The notes under the pieces: model-generated
Told to the model about the DNA's origin: nothing
The model's database searches: none
What the model saw: the letters and a program-made list of their open reading frames with translations, nothing else
Translations under genes and position numbers: made by a program
Shown here: positions 29,060 through 36,666 of the stretch, in pieces
How the letters are laid out: each line of letters opens with the position of its first letter
How positions within the stretch are numbered: position 1 is the first letter of the stretch
NCBI RefSeq assembly: GCF_016865585.1
Contig: NZ_JAESND010000012.1
Coordinates: 1-64,000 of the forward strand
Length of the DNA: 64,000 bases
DNA from: Jeongeupia naejangsanensis
GTDB taxonomy: Bacteria > Pseudomonadota > Gammaproteobacteria > Burkholderiales > Chitinibacteraceae
Reading direction: 5' to 3'

Positions 29060-29096
29060 ATAGAATATTCATTCGCTATGGATAGCCAGCCGCTAT
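29060..29096. promoter_or_regulatory. OxyR-type operator between katG and sulP
   Basis: Quarter-sites at the correct 7-bp spacing: ATAG (29060-29063), ATTC (29071-29074, degenerate), ATAG (29082-29085), CTAT (29093-29096). Three of four match the OxyR consensus ATAG-N7-CTAT-N7-ATAG-N7-CTAT perfectly. Confidence 0.7.
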
Positions 29097-29192
29097 CCCT
29101 CTGTGTGTTAGTCGATGCGCCCGGCGCGGACAAGCACGGCCAGCAGGTATGATGGAAAGACCCTTCCCTGCTATCCGCCAGCCACCACGCCG

Positions 29193-30884
29193 ATGTCGCC
29201 GCGCACTCTCCTCATTCGCCTGCTCCCCGGTCTGCCCGAACTCGTGCACTACCCTCGCCGGCACTGGCGCGCCGACGTCCAGGCCGGGTTGTCGGTCGCC
29301 GCGGTCGCACTGCCGGTCGGCGTCGCCTACGCCCAGCTCGCCGGTTTCAGCCCCATCGTCGGGCTGTACAGCACCATCCTGCCGATGATCGTCTACGCAC
29401 TGATGGGCTCGTCACGCCAGCTCGTCGTCGGCCCGGACGCGGCGACCTGCGCGATGATCGCCGCAACGCTGATGCCGCTGGCTGCGCCCGGCAGCGAGGC
29501 ATACATGGGACTGGCGGTCAGCCTGACGCTGATGGCCGGGCTGTTCTGCATGCTCGCCAGCCGCTTCCGGCTCGGCTTTCTTGCCGACTTCCTGTCTCGT
29601 CCGATCCTCGCGGGCCTGCTCAACGGCGTGGCAATCAACATCATCATCGGCCAGCTCGGCAAGGTTTCGGGACTGACGCTGACCGGCAAGGACGTGATCG
29701 GCCAGCTGCTGTCGCTGCTCGAACAGCTCGGCCGCATCCACTGGCCTACACTGCTGCTGGCGCTGGCGACGATCGCCGTCTACTTCATCGTCAAATACCG
29801 GGTACCGCGCGGACCGGCTGCGCTGGTCGCAATGGCCGGCGCCACGCTGGCGTCGGGCCTGTTCACGCTGTCGCAGTACGGCATCGCCGTGGTCGGGCCG
29901 CTGCCGTCGGGGCTGCCGCGGCTGGTCTGGCCGTCGCTGCCGCACGAGGCACTCGGCACGCTGGTACCGGCCGCTGCGGCACTGGCGCTGATTTCGTTCA
30001 GCAGCGCCATGCTCACCGGTCGCAGCTTTGCCGCGAAGAACGGCTACGACATCGACGCCAACCGCGAATTCATGGCGCTCGGCGCCGCCGACGTCGCCTC
30101 GGCACTGAGCCAGGGCTTCGCGATCAGCGGCGCCGATTCGCGTACCGCGGTCAACGACGCCGCCGGCGGCCAGACGCGGATGGTATCGATCGTCGGCGCC
30201 GGTGCGCTGCTGCTGGTGCTGCTGGTGCTGACCAAGCCGCTGGCCGTGCTGCCGATCGCCGCGCTCGGCGCGATCCTGATCGCATCGGCGATCGGGCTGA
30301 TGGACCTGCGCGGGTTGATCGCACTGCGCCGCTACAGCCGCGCCGAATTCAACATCGCGCTGGCGACGCTGAGCGGCGTCGTCATCATCGGCGTGATGCC
30401 GGGCATCCTGATGGCGGTCGGGCTGGCGCTGCTGCGCTTCCTCGCCCAGGTCGCCCGGCCGAGCGACCAGCTGTTCGGCCGGATCGGCGACCGCGACGGC
30501 TTTTACGAGCTGGCCCACTACCCGGAAGCGAAACCGGTACCGGGGCTGCTGATCTACCGCTTCGAATCGCCGCTGACCTTCTTCAATGCCGACTTCTTCC
30601 GCCAGCGACTGCAGGCGCTGGTGCACGAGCAGCAGCCACGCTGGGTCGTCATCGATGCGGTGTCGATCGGCGATGTCGACCTGACCGGGGCGATGGCGGT
30701 GCGCTCACTGCAGAAGCAGCTGGCCGAACACGGCATCGTGCTGGCACTGGCCGGCCGCACCGCGCAGATGCTCGAATGGCTGCGCCAGCGCGGCATCGCG
30801 GTCGAAAGTACCGGCATCCGCTTCTATCCGTCGCGGCACGCGGCGCTGGCGGCGTATTGCGCCGAAACCGGCTGCAGCGCCTGA
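29193..30884 (+). CDS. SulP-family anion transporter
   Basis: Inner-membrane transporter of 563 aa with 12-14 hydrophobic segments (residues ~20-420) and a C-terminal cytoplasmic STAS domain (~440-550, with VIDAVSIGDVDLTGAMAV). The first transmembrane block has the SulP signature ALPVGVAYAQLAGFSPIVGLY. Family members carry sulfate, bicarbonate or dicarboxylates; the substrate cannot be read here. ATG 29193 starts the conserved part; the frame is open from 29115 but lacks a better start. It ends 4 bp from the convergent nrdG, without a terminator between. Confidence 0.9.
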   Translation: MSPRTLLIRLLPGLPELVHYPRRHWRADVQAGLSVAAVALPVGVAYAQLAGFSPIVGLYSTILPMIVYALMGSSRQLVVGPDAATCAMIAATLMPLAAPGSEAYMGLAVSLTLMAGLFCMLASRFRLGFLADFLSRPILAGLLNGVAINIIIGQLGKVSGLTLTGKDVIGQLLSLLEQLGRIHWPTLLLALATIAVYFIVKYRVPRGPAALVAMAGATLASGLFTLSQYGIAVVGPLPSGLPRLVWPSLPHEALGTLVPAAAALALISFSSAMLTGRSFAAKNGYDIDANREFMALGAADVASALSQGFAISGADSRTAVNDAAGGQTRMVSIVGAGALLLVLLVLTKPLAVLPIAALGAILIASAIGLMDLRGLIALRRYSRAEFNIALATLSGVVIIGVMPGILMAVGLALLRFLAQVARPSDQLFGRIGDRDGFYELAHYPEAKPVPGLLIYRFESPLTFFNADFFRQRLQALVHEQQPRWVVIDAVSIGDVDLTGAMAVRSLQKQLAEHGIVLALAGRTAQMLEWLRQRGIAVESTGIRFYPSRHAALAAYCAETGCSA

Positions 30885-30888
30885 ACGC

Positions 30889-31638
30889 TCAGTCGTTGCG
30901 CACGCAGAAGCGGGGAAAGCGTTCGGCCAGCGCCGCCGTTGTCGCGGCGGAGGGATAGCCGGCCGGTAGTGGCTGGCTGCCGAGCAGCGGTGATGCCGTG
31001 CCCTGCGGCCGGAAGCGCTGCAGCGCGTAATCCTGCACGCCAAGGCCGGCGAGCGTCTCACCCAGTGCCAACAGCGCCGCTTCGTCATGCAGCTGCGGGT
31101 GGATGGTCGTCCGGCATTCGAACGCAACGCCCGAACCGATCACCTGCTGCAGCGACGCAAGCGCCGGGTCGCCGCTGCGCGGGACCAGCGTCACGTTGAG
31201 ATAGTCGGCAAAGCCGGTCTTGACGTCGAAGCCGACCCAGTCGAGGTAAGGCAGGCAATGCGCCAGCCGCGCCGGGTAGGCACCGCCGGTGTGCAGCGCC
31301 GCCTTGAAGCCCATCGCCTTCACATCGCGCAACATCGCCGGCAGATGCTTTTCGGCCAGCGGCTCGCCACCACAGAACACCACCGCATCCAGGAGGCCGC
31401 GGCGCTGTTCGAGCCAGCCGAGCAGCTCGGCCCAGACCGGTACGCCGGGCACCGTTTCGCGCTTCTGCAGATGCGGGTTGTGGCAGTAGTGGCAGCGCCA
31501 CGGGCAACCGGACAGGAAAACGACGCAGGCCAGCTGGCCCGGGTAATCACAACTAGAAAAAGACACGAACCCGCCGATCTTCGGCGGGTTCGGCAGATCG
31601 CGGCTCTGATGCGCGATCCCGGGCGCGACCTCAGCCAC
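30889..31638 (-). CDS. nrdG: Anaerobic ribonucleotide reductase activating protein (radical SAM)
   Basis: NrdG uses a [4Fe-4S] cluster and S-adenosylmethionine to create the glycyl radical on NrdD. The ~249-aa product has the cluster motif GCPWRCHYCHNPHL (CxxxCxxC), FCGGEPL and the usual radical-SAM half-barrel. The start is uncertain: GTG 31638 overlaps the end of the glycyl-radical gene by 8 bp and gives a normal N-terminus; a TTG at 31671 would add 11 residues. Operon order nrdD, glycyl-radical subunit, nrdG. Confidence 0.93.
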   Translation of the reverse strand: MAEVAPGIAHQSRDLPNPPKIGGFVSFSSCDYPGQLACVVFLSGCPWRCHYCHNPHLQKRETVPGVPVWAELLGWLEQRRGLLDAVVFCGGEPLAEKHLPAMLRDVKAMGFKAALHTGGAYPARLAHCLPYLDWVGFDVKTGFADYLNVTLVPRSGDPALASLQQVIGSGVAFECRTTIHPQLHDEAALLALGETLAGLGVQDYALQRFRPQGTASPLLGSQPLPAGYPSAATTAALAERFPRFCVRND

Positions 31639-31816
31639 GGCCCGGCTCGTTGAAGAAGGTTCGCTCGGCAAACTCGCCCTGCTTGCCGGTGTTGAAGCTC
31701 GTCACCGGGCGGTGATAGCCCATCACCCGGGTCCAGATTTCGCAGCGGGTGCGTTCTTCGTCACGCAGTTGCACCTCGGCGGTGGCGAGCTGGGGCTGGA
31801 TCGAGAGGTCGGTCAT
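31631..31816 (-). CDS. Stand-alone glycyl-radical subunit of anaerobic ribonucleotide reductase
   Basis: A 61-aa protein that matches the C-terminal end of ordinary class III NrdD: RCEIWTRVMGYHRPVTSFN, then GKQGEFAERTFF. G33 in RVMGY is the predicted radical glycine. In most species this stretch is fused to NrdD, but here NrdD stops 55 bp earlier with TAA after its zinc domain, and this gene has its own ATG (31816) with the strong ribosome site AAGGAAG. It should therefore act as a separate subunit that docks on NrdD, comparable in logic to GrcA/YfiD for pyruvate formate-lyase. It is not a simple frameshift, because a spacer with a new ribosome site lies between. Confidence 0.85.
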   Translation of the reverse strand: MTDLSIQPQLATAEVQLRDEERTRCEIWTRVMGYHRPVTSFNTGKQGEFAERTFFNEPGRG

Positions 31817-31871
31817 GATGTTCTTCCTTTTTATTGATGGTGATGGGCCAACCGGGAGGCTGGCCACGGAT

Positions 31872-33869
31872 TTACTTGCAGCAGGCGGCCTGCTTCTTGG
31901 CCAGCAGTTCCGCGTCGCACTTCGGGCAGAACTCGTGGTGGCCGGCGAGGTAGCCGTGGGTCGGGCAGACCGAGAACGTCGGCGTCACGGTCAGGTACGG
32001 CAGGCGGAAACTCGACAGCGACTTCTTCACCAGCGCCTTGCACGCCGCGGCGCTCGATACCGCCTCGTTCATGTACAGGTGCAGCACGGTGCCGCCGGTG
32101 TACTTGCGCTGCAGCTCGTCCTGACGGCTCAGCGCTTCGAACGGGTCGTCGGTGAAACCGACCGGCAGCTGGCTGGAGTTGGTGTAATAGGGCTGGCTTT
32201 CGCTACCGGCCTGGATGATGTCCGGATAGCGCTTCCTGTCCTCGCGGGCGAAGCGGTAGGTCGTGCCTTCGGCCGGCGTCGCTTCGAGGTTGTACAGGTG
32301 GCCGGTTTCTTCCTGGAACTCGGTCATCCGCGCACGGATGTGGTCGAGCAGCTTTACCGCCATCGCATGGCCGCGCGGATCGGTAATGTCGAACGCATCG
32401 CCGCTGAAGTTGCGGATCATTTCGTTGATGCCGTTCACACCCAGCGTGCTGAAGTGGTTGCGCAAGGTGCCGAGGTAGCGCTTGGTGTACGGGTACAGGC
32501 CGTTGTCGATCAGCCGCTGGATCACCTTGCGCTTGAGTTCGAGCGAGGTCTTGCCGATCTCCATCAGCGCGTCGATGCGGGCGTACAGGCCGGCCTCGTC
32601 GCCGCGGAATTCATGGCCGAGGCGGGCGCAGTTGATCGTCACCACGCCGAGCGAGCCGGTCTGCTCGGCCGAGCCGAACAGGCCGTTGCCGCGCTTCAGC
32701 AATTCGCGCAGGTCGAGCTGCAGCCGGCAGCACATCGAGCGCACCATGTTCGGCTGCAGCTCGGAATTGAGGAAGTTCTGGAAATACGGCAGGCCGTACT
32801 TGGCGGTCATCTCGAACAGGATGTCGGTGTTCGGGTGATCCCAGTCGAAATCCGGTGTGATGTTGTACGTCGGGATCGGGAAGGTGAACGCGCGGCCCTT
32901 CGCGTCGCCTTCCATCATCACTTCGATGTAGGCGCGGTTGATCATCTCCATCTCGGCCTGCAGGTCACCGTAGGCGAACGGCATTTCCTTGCCGCCGATA
33001 TAGGGGATCTGTTCCTTCAGGTCGTCCGGGCACACCCAGTCGAAGGTCAGGTTGGTGAACGGCGTCTGCGTGCCCCAGCGGCTCGGCACGTTCAGGTTGT
33101 AGATCAGCTCCTGGATGTGCTGCTTCACTTCCTCGTACGACAGATTGTCGACGCGGATGAACGGCGCCATATAGGTATCGAACGACGAGAACGCCTGCGC
33201 GCCGGCCCACTCGTTCTGCAGGGTGCCGAGGAAGTTGACGATCTGGCCGACCGCGCTGCTCATGTGCTTCGGCGGCGTCGCTTCGACCTTGCCCGGCACG
33301 CCGTTGAAGCCTTCGGTCAGCAGCACGCGCAGCGACCAGCCGGCGCAGTAGCCGGCGAGCATGTCCAGATCGTGGACGTGGATCGCGCCCGAGCGGTGTG
33401 CCTCGCCGACTTCGGGCGGGTAGACATGGTTGAGCCAGTAATTGGCGATGACCTTGCCGCTGGTGTTGAGGATCAGCCCGCCGAGGCTGTAGCCCTGATT
33501 GGCGTTGGCGTTGACGCGCCAGTCCGAGCGGTCGAGGTATTCGTTGATGCTGGCGCCGACGTCGACGACGGTGCGGGTGTCGGCACGCAGGCGCGAATGC
33601 GCTTCGCGGTAGGCGATGTAGGCACGCGCGGTCTTCAGGTGGCCTGCGGCGAGCAGGGTTTCCTCGACCGCATCCTGGATCGTTTCGATCGCCGGCGTCG
33701 CGTCGGCCGGCAGGTGGTTGAGCACGGTCACCGACAGCGCGTGCGCCCAGTCGGTATCGAACTCGCCGCTGGCACGGCCGGCGGCGGCAAGGGCACGGCC
33801 GATTTTCTCGGCGTCGAAAGCAACGATGCGGCCATCGCGCTTGATCACGTACTGGGGGGTAGCAGTCAT
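31872..33869 (-). CDS. nrdD: Anaerobic ribonucleoside-triphosphate reductase, large part lacking the glycyl-radical end
   Basis: Class III ribonucleotide reductase that reduces NTPs to dNTPs without oxygen. The 665-aa product has an N-terminal ATP-cone (YVIKRDGRIVAFDAEKIGRA), the ten-stranded barrel (IHVHDLDMLAGYCAGWSLR and later catalytic loops) and a C-terminal zinc-binding end (CPTHGYLAGHHEFCPKCDAE). It then stops: the radical-glycine segment expected here is in the next gene. ATG 33869 is used; a TTG at 33881 is in frame. NrdR boxes and three DnaA-like 9-mers lie directly upstream. Confidence 0.95.
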   Translation of the reverse strand: MTATPQYVIKRDGRIVAFDAEKIGRALAAAGRASGEFDTDWAHALSVTVLNHLPADATPAIETIQDAVEETLLAAGHLKTARAYIAYREAHSRLRADTRTVVDVGASINEYLDRSDWRVNANANQGYSLGGLILNTSGKVIANYWLNHVYPPEVGEAHRSGAIHVHDLDMLAGYCAGWSLRVLLTEGFNGVPGKVEATPPKHMSSAVGQIVNFLGTLQNEWAGAQAFSSFDTYMAPFIRVDNLSYEEVKQHIQELIYNLNVPSRWGTQTPFTNLTFDWVCPDDLKEQIPYIGGKEMPFAYGDLQAEMEMINRAYIEVMMEGDAKGRAFTFPIPTYNITPDFDWDHPNTDILFEMTAKYGLPYFQNFLNSELQPNMVRSMCCRLQLDLRELLKRGNGLFGSAEQTGSLGVVTINCARLGHEFRGDEAGLYARIDALMEIGKTSLELKRKVIQRLIDNGLYPYTKRYLGTLRNHFSTLGVNGINEMIRNFSGDAFDITDPRGHAMAVKLLDHIRARMTEFQEETGHLYNLEATPAEGTTYRFAREDRKRYPDIIQAGSESQPYYTNSSQLPVGFTDDPFEALSRQDELQRKYTGGTVLHLYMNEAVSSAAACKALVKKSLSSFRLPYLTVTPTFSVCPTHGYLAGHHEFCPKCDAELLAKKQAACCK

Positions 33870-33874
33870 CGGGC

Positions 33875-33905
33875 TTATCAACTTTTTATCAACAATTTAT
33901 CAACA
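33875..33905. repeat. Three DnaA-box-like 9-mers at 11-bp spacing before nrdD
   Basis: On the plus strand TTATCAACT (33875), TTATCAACA (33886) and TTATCAACA (33897) repeat exactly every 11 bp. Each of the last two differs from the DnaA consensus TTATCCACA at one base. On the minus strand the same repeats read TTGATAA, so overlapping FNR half-sites are another reading, although no full TTGAT-N4-ATCAA site is present. Confidence 0.45.
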
Positions 33906-33914
33906 TATGGTGCA
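33899..33914 (-). promoter_or_regulatory. Second, imperfect NrdR box upstream of nrdD
   Basis: The imperfect palindrome CAACATATGGTG (33901-33912) is centred 30 bp, about three helix turns, from the perfect NrdR box, the usual tandem spacing. Confidence 0.5.
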
Positions 33915-33928
33915 TATGCTGCGAATGG

Positions 33929-33944
33929 ACACAATATATTGTGT
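33929..33944 (-). promoter_or_regulatory. NrdR box upstream of nrdD
   Basis: ACACAATATATTGTGT is a perfect palindrome and fits the NrdR consensus acaCwAtATaTwGtgt at every position. NrdR represses ribonucleotide reductase operons when dATP is high. Confidence 0.88.
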
Positions 33945-34139
33945 TCAAACCGCTGCCGCTGCCCCAAGTCGGCACGGCTTGACCGAGGTCAAACACCGTC
34001 CCGGTGGACCTTGCCGATCCCCTGCAAATGGCCGATACCGCCGCCACTTCGGCGTATGCTCTGTGACTAATGCCGGACGCGCCCGACGCGACCTCGCTAG
34101 AATGTAATCGGCCGTTCTGGACTACACGCTGGATACCCC

Positions 34140-35114
34140 ATGGACACGCAAGTCATCCGCATTCACCGGCACGGCGATCCCGACGTGCTGCAGCTGGAAA
34201 CCGTTACGCTGGGCAGCCCCGGCGCCGGCGAGGTGCTGATCCGCCAGACCGCGATCGGCGTCAATTTCATCGACACCTACCACCGCAGCGGCCTCTACCC
34301 TTTGCCGATGCCGTCCGGGCTGGGTCAGGAAGCGTGCGGCGTAGTCGAAGCCGTCGGCGACGGCGTGAAGGAATTCCGCCCGGGCGACCGCGTCGCCTAC
34401 GCCGGCGGCACGCCGGGTGCGTACGCGCAGCACCGGATCGTGCCGGCCGCCAAGCTCGTGCCGGTGCCCGAAGCGATCAGCGACGACATTGCCGCCGGCA
34501 CGCTGCTGCGCGGCATGACCGCGCAATACCTGCTGAAACGCACTTTCCCGGTCAAGGCCGGCATGACGGTGCTGATCCACGCCGCCGCCGGCGGCGTCGG
34601 CCAGATTGCCTGCCAGTGGGCGCGCGCGCTGGGCGCAACCGTGATCGGCACCGCCGGCGGTGCCGAAAAATGCGCGCTGGCCAGCCGCTGGTGCGATCAC
34701 GTCATCGATTACCGGGTCGACGATTTCGCCGCACGGGTCAGCGAGATCACCGGTGGCGCCGGTGTGCCGGTCGTCTACGACGGCGTCGGTGCGGTCACGT
34801 TCGACGGCTCGCTCGACAGCCTCAGCCCGCGCGGCATGCTGGTGTCGTTCGGCAACGCCTCGGGCGCGGTGCCGCCGTTCTCGCCGAACCTGCTGGCGCA
34901 GAAAGGCTCGCTGTTCCTGACCCGGCCGACACTGGGCCACTACACCGCCACGCGCGACGAACTGCTCGACACCGCCGAGGACTATTTCACCGCCGTCGCC
35001 CGCGGCCACGTTGTCGCCGACATCGGCCAGCGTTTCGCACTCGCCGACGTGGCGCTGGCGCACCGCGAACTCGAAGCGCGCCGCACCACCGGCTCGACCT
35101 TGCTGGCTCCCTGA
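34140..35114 (+). CDS. qorA: NADPH:quinone oxidoreductase (QorA-like)
   Basis: Zinc-free medium-chain dehydrogenase/reductase of 324 aa that reduces quinones with NADPH. It shows the quinone oxidoreductase signature GVNFIDTYHRSGLYPLPMPS, the GQEACGVV block and the Rossmann motif IHAAAGGVGQIACQWA; zinc-ligand cysteines of alcohol dehydrogenases are missing. Length is normal. It is followed 3 bp later by the esterase gene, then the Dyp peroxidase gene, a three-gene unit. Confidence 0.93.
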   Translation: MDTQVIRIHRHGDPDVLQLETVTLGSPGAGEVLIRQTAIGVNFIDTYHRSGLYPLPMPSGLGQEACGVVEAVGDGVKEFRPGDRVAYAGGTPGAYAQHRIVPAAKLVPVPEAISDDIAAGTLLRGMTAQYLLKRTFPVKAGMTVLIHAAAGGVGQIACQWARALGATVIGTAGGAEKCALASRWCDHVIDYRVDDFAARVSEITGGAGVPVVYDGVGAVTFDGSLDSLSPRGMLVSFGNASGAVPPFSPNLLAQKGSLFLTRPTLGHYTATRDELLDTAEDYFTAVARGHVVADIGQRFALADVALAHRELEARRTTGSTLLAP

Positions 35115-35117
35115 GCG

Positions 35118-35699
35118 ATGCAGCCGGTCCACCTCGTTTATCTGCACGGATTCCTCTCCAGCCCTTTCTCGCAAAAGGCACAGGACACCGCGGTCTGGAT
35201 GGCCGAGCAGCGGCTGGCCGACTATTTCCACTGCCCGCAATTGCCAATGGCGCCGGAGGGCGCCCGCGAGGCGCTGGAGAGCGCGATCACACGACTGCAC
35301 GGCGCACCGTTCTGCCTGATCGGCAGCTCGCTCGGCGGCTACTTCGCCACCTGGGCCGCCGAGGAGTACGGCAGCCGCGCGATCCTCGTGAATCCGGCCA
35401 TCCGGCCCTACGAGTTGCTCAAGGACCACCTCGGCCCGCAACGCAACTACCAGACCGGCGAGTATCACGTGATCGACGCGTCGTTTGCGCCTACGCTGAA
35501 ATCGCTCGAACGTGACGTCAGCGATCCGCGCCGCTACTGGCTGCTGGCGCAGACCGGCGACGAGGTGCTCGACTATCGTGAAGCGGTCGACAAATACGCA
35601 GGTTGCCGTCAAACCGTCATCGACGGCGGCGACCATAGCTTCCAGAACTACCCGGACTGGCTGCCCGCCATCTGGGACTTTGCACAAGGACAAGCATGA
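35118..35699 (+). CDS. YqiA-like alpha/beta-hydrolase esterase
   Basis: Small cytoplasmic esterase of 193 aa in the YqiA/UPF0227 family: oxyanion-loop HGFLSSPFSQKAQ near the N-terminus, nucleophile elbow GSSLGGYFA and a C-terminal GGDHSFQNY with the catalytic His. E. coli YqiA hydrolyses short acyl-CoA and p-nitrophenyl esters. The stop overlaps the start of the Dyp peroxidase gene (ATGA at 35696). Confidence 0.9.
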   Translation: MQPVHLVYLHGFLSSPFSQKAQDTAVWMAEQRLADYFHCPQLPMAPEGAREALESAITRLHGAPFCLIGSSLGGYFATWAAEEYGSRAILVNPAIRPYELLKDHLGPQRNYQTGEYHVIDASFAPTLKSLERDVSDPRRYWLLAQTGDEVLDYREAVDKYAGCRQTVIDGGDHSFQNYPDWLPAIWDFAQGQA

Positions 35700-36592
35700 C
35701 CACACCGCAATCGGGCATCCTGCCGCTCGCCTCGTCCCACGCCTATTTCGTCCTGCTGCGCCGCCGTCTGGGCCGACGCATCGATGCCAAGAGCCGTGAA
35801 TGCCTGGCGAACCTGCAGGCCCGACTGGCGGCGCAGGACTGCCTCGGCGTCGTCGCCTTCGGTGCCGACGCGTTCGGCGACGTCTTCGACGGCCCGCGCC
35901 CGGCCGAATTGCGCGCATTCCCGCGCATTCCCGGTGCCGTTCATGCCGCCCCGGCCAGCGATGCCGACGTGCTGATCCATCTGCGCGGCGAGCATCAGGA
36001 CCGGCTGTTCGACCTGGCCGACGCCTGTGTCGATGCCCTGTCGGGCTGGCTCGAGCCGGTCGAGAACGTTGCCGCGTTCCGCCGCGCCGAAGGTCGCGAC
36101 CTGACCGGCTTTGTCGACGGCACCGAAAACCCGGATGCCGACGAGCGCCCGACCGTCGCGCTGGTGGCCGACGGCGACTGGGCCGGTGGCAGCTACATCC
36201 ACACCCAGCGCTACGTGCACCGCCTCGATACGTGGCAGAAGCTGCCGGTCAAGCAGCAGGAAGCCGTGATGGGCCGCACCAAGGCGGACGACGAAGAGCT
36301 CGACGACGAGGAAAAACCCGCGACCGCGCACATCAGCCGCGTGGTGATCGAGGAAAACGGCGAAGAGCTGGCGATCCTGCGCCACTCGCTGCCCTACGGC
36401 ACCCCGGGCGGCGAACGCGGGCTGTACTTCGCCAGCTACTGCCACACGCCGGTGATCTTCGAGAAAATGCTGGCGCGGATGATCTCGCCGACCAGCGACG
36501 GGCGCGTCGACCACCTGCTCAACTACACCCGCGCGGTCAGCGGCGGTGCATTCTTCGCCCCGAGCCGGGAAAAACTCGCCATGCTGGGCTGA
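35696..36592 (+). CDS. Dyp-type haem peroxidase (YfeX-like)
   Basis: Dye-decolourising peroxidase of 298 aa. The distal motif GFVDGTENP (Asp as acid-base residue) is present, with the distal Arg and proximal His expected in ILRHSLPYG and the segment before it. There is no Tat signal peptide, so it is cytoplasmic like YfeX (class B). It may act on haem or porphyrins or in peroxide defence; the neighbouring quinone reductase points to redox stress. Confidence 0.93.
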   Translation: MTTPQSGILPLASSHAYFVLLRRRLGRRIDAKSRECLANLQARLAAQDCLGVVAFGADAFGDVFDGPRPAELRAFPRIPGAVHAAPASDADVLIHLRGEHQDRLFDLADACVDALSGWLEPVENVAAFRRAEGRDLTGFVDGTENPDADERPTVALVADGDWAGGSYIHTQRYVHRLDTWQKLPVKQQEAVMGRTKADDEELDDEEKPATAHISRVVIEENGEELAILRHSLPYGTPGGERGLYFASYCHTPVIFEKMLARMISPTSDGRVDHLLNYTRAVSGGAFFAPSREKLAMLG

Positions 36593-36613
36593 TCCCGGCA
36601 TCGACGCAGGACG

Positions 36614-36647
36614 AAAAAAAACCCTCGCATCGCGAGGGCTTTTTTTC
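36614..36647. terminator. Bidirectional terminator after the Dyp peroxidase gene
   Basis: CCCTCGC and GCGAGGG pair around ATC, with A8 before and T7 after; it serves the convergent gene too. Confidence 0.9.
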
Positions 36648-36666
36648 TGCCTGACTGCGCATCCGG

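Noticed and set aside
33875-33905. FNR/ANR box in front of nrdD
   Set aside because: TTGAT half-sites occur only as direct repeats; no TTGAT-N4-ATCAA palindrome is present, so the DnaA-like reading was preferred, with low confidence.
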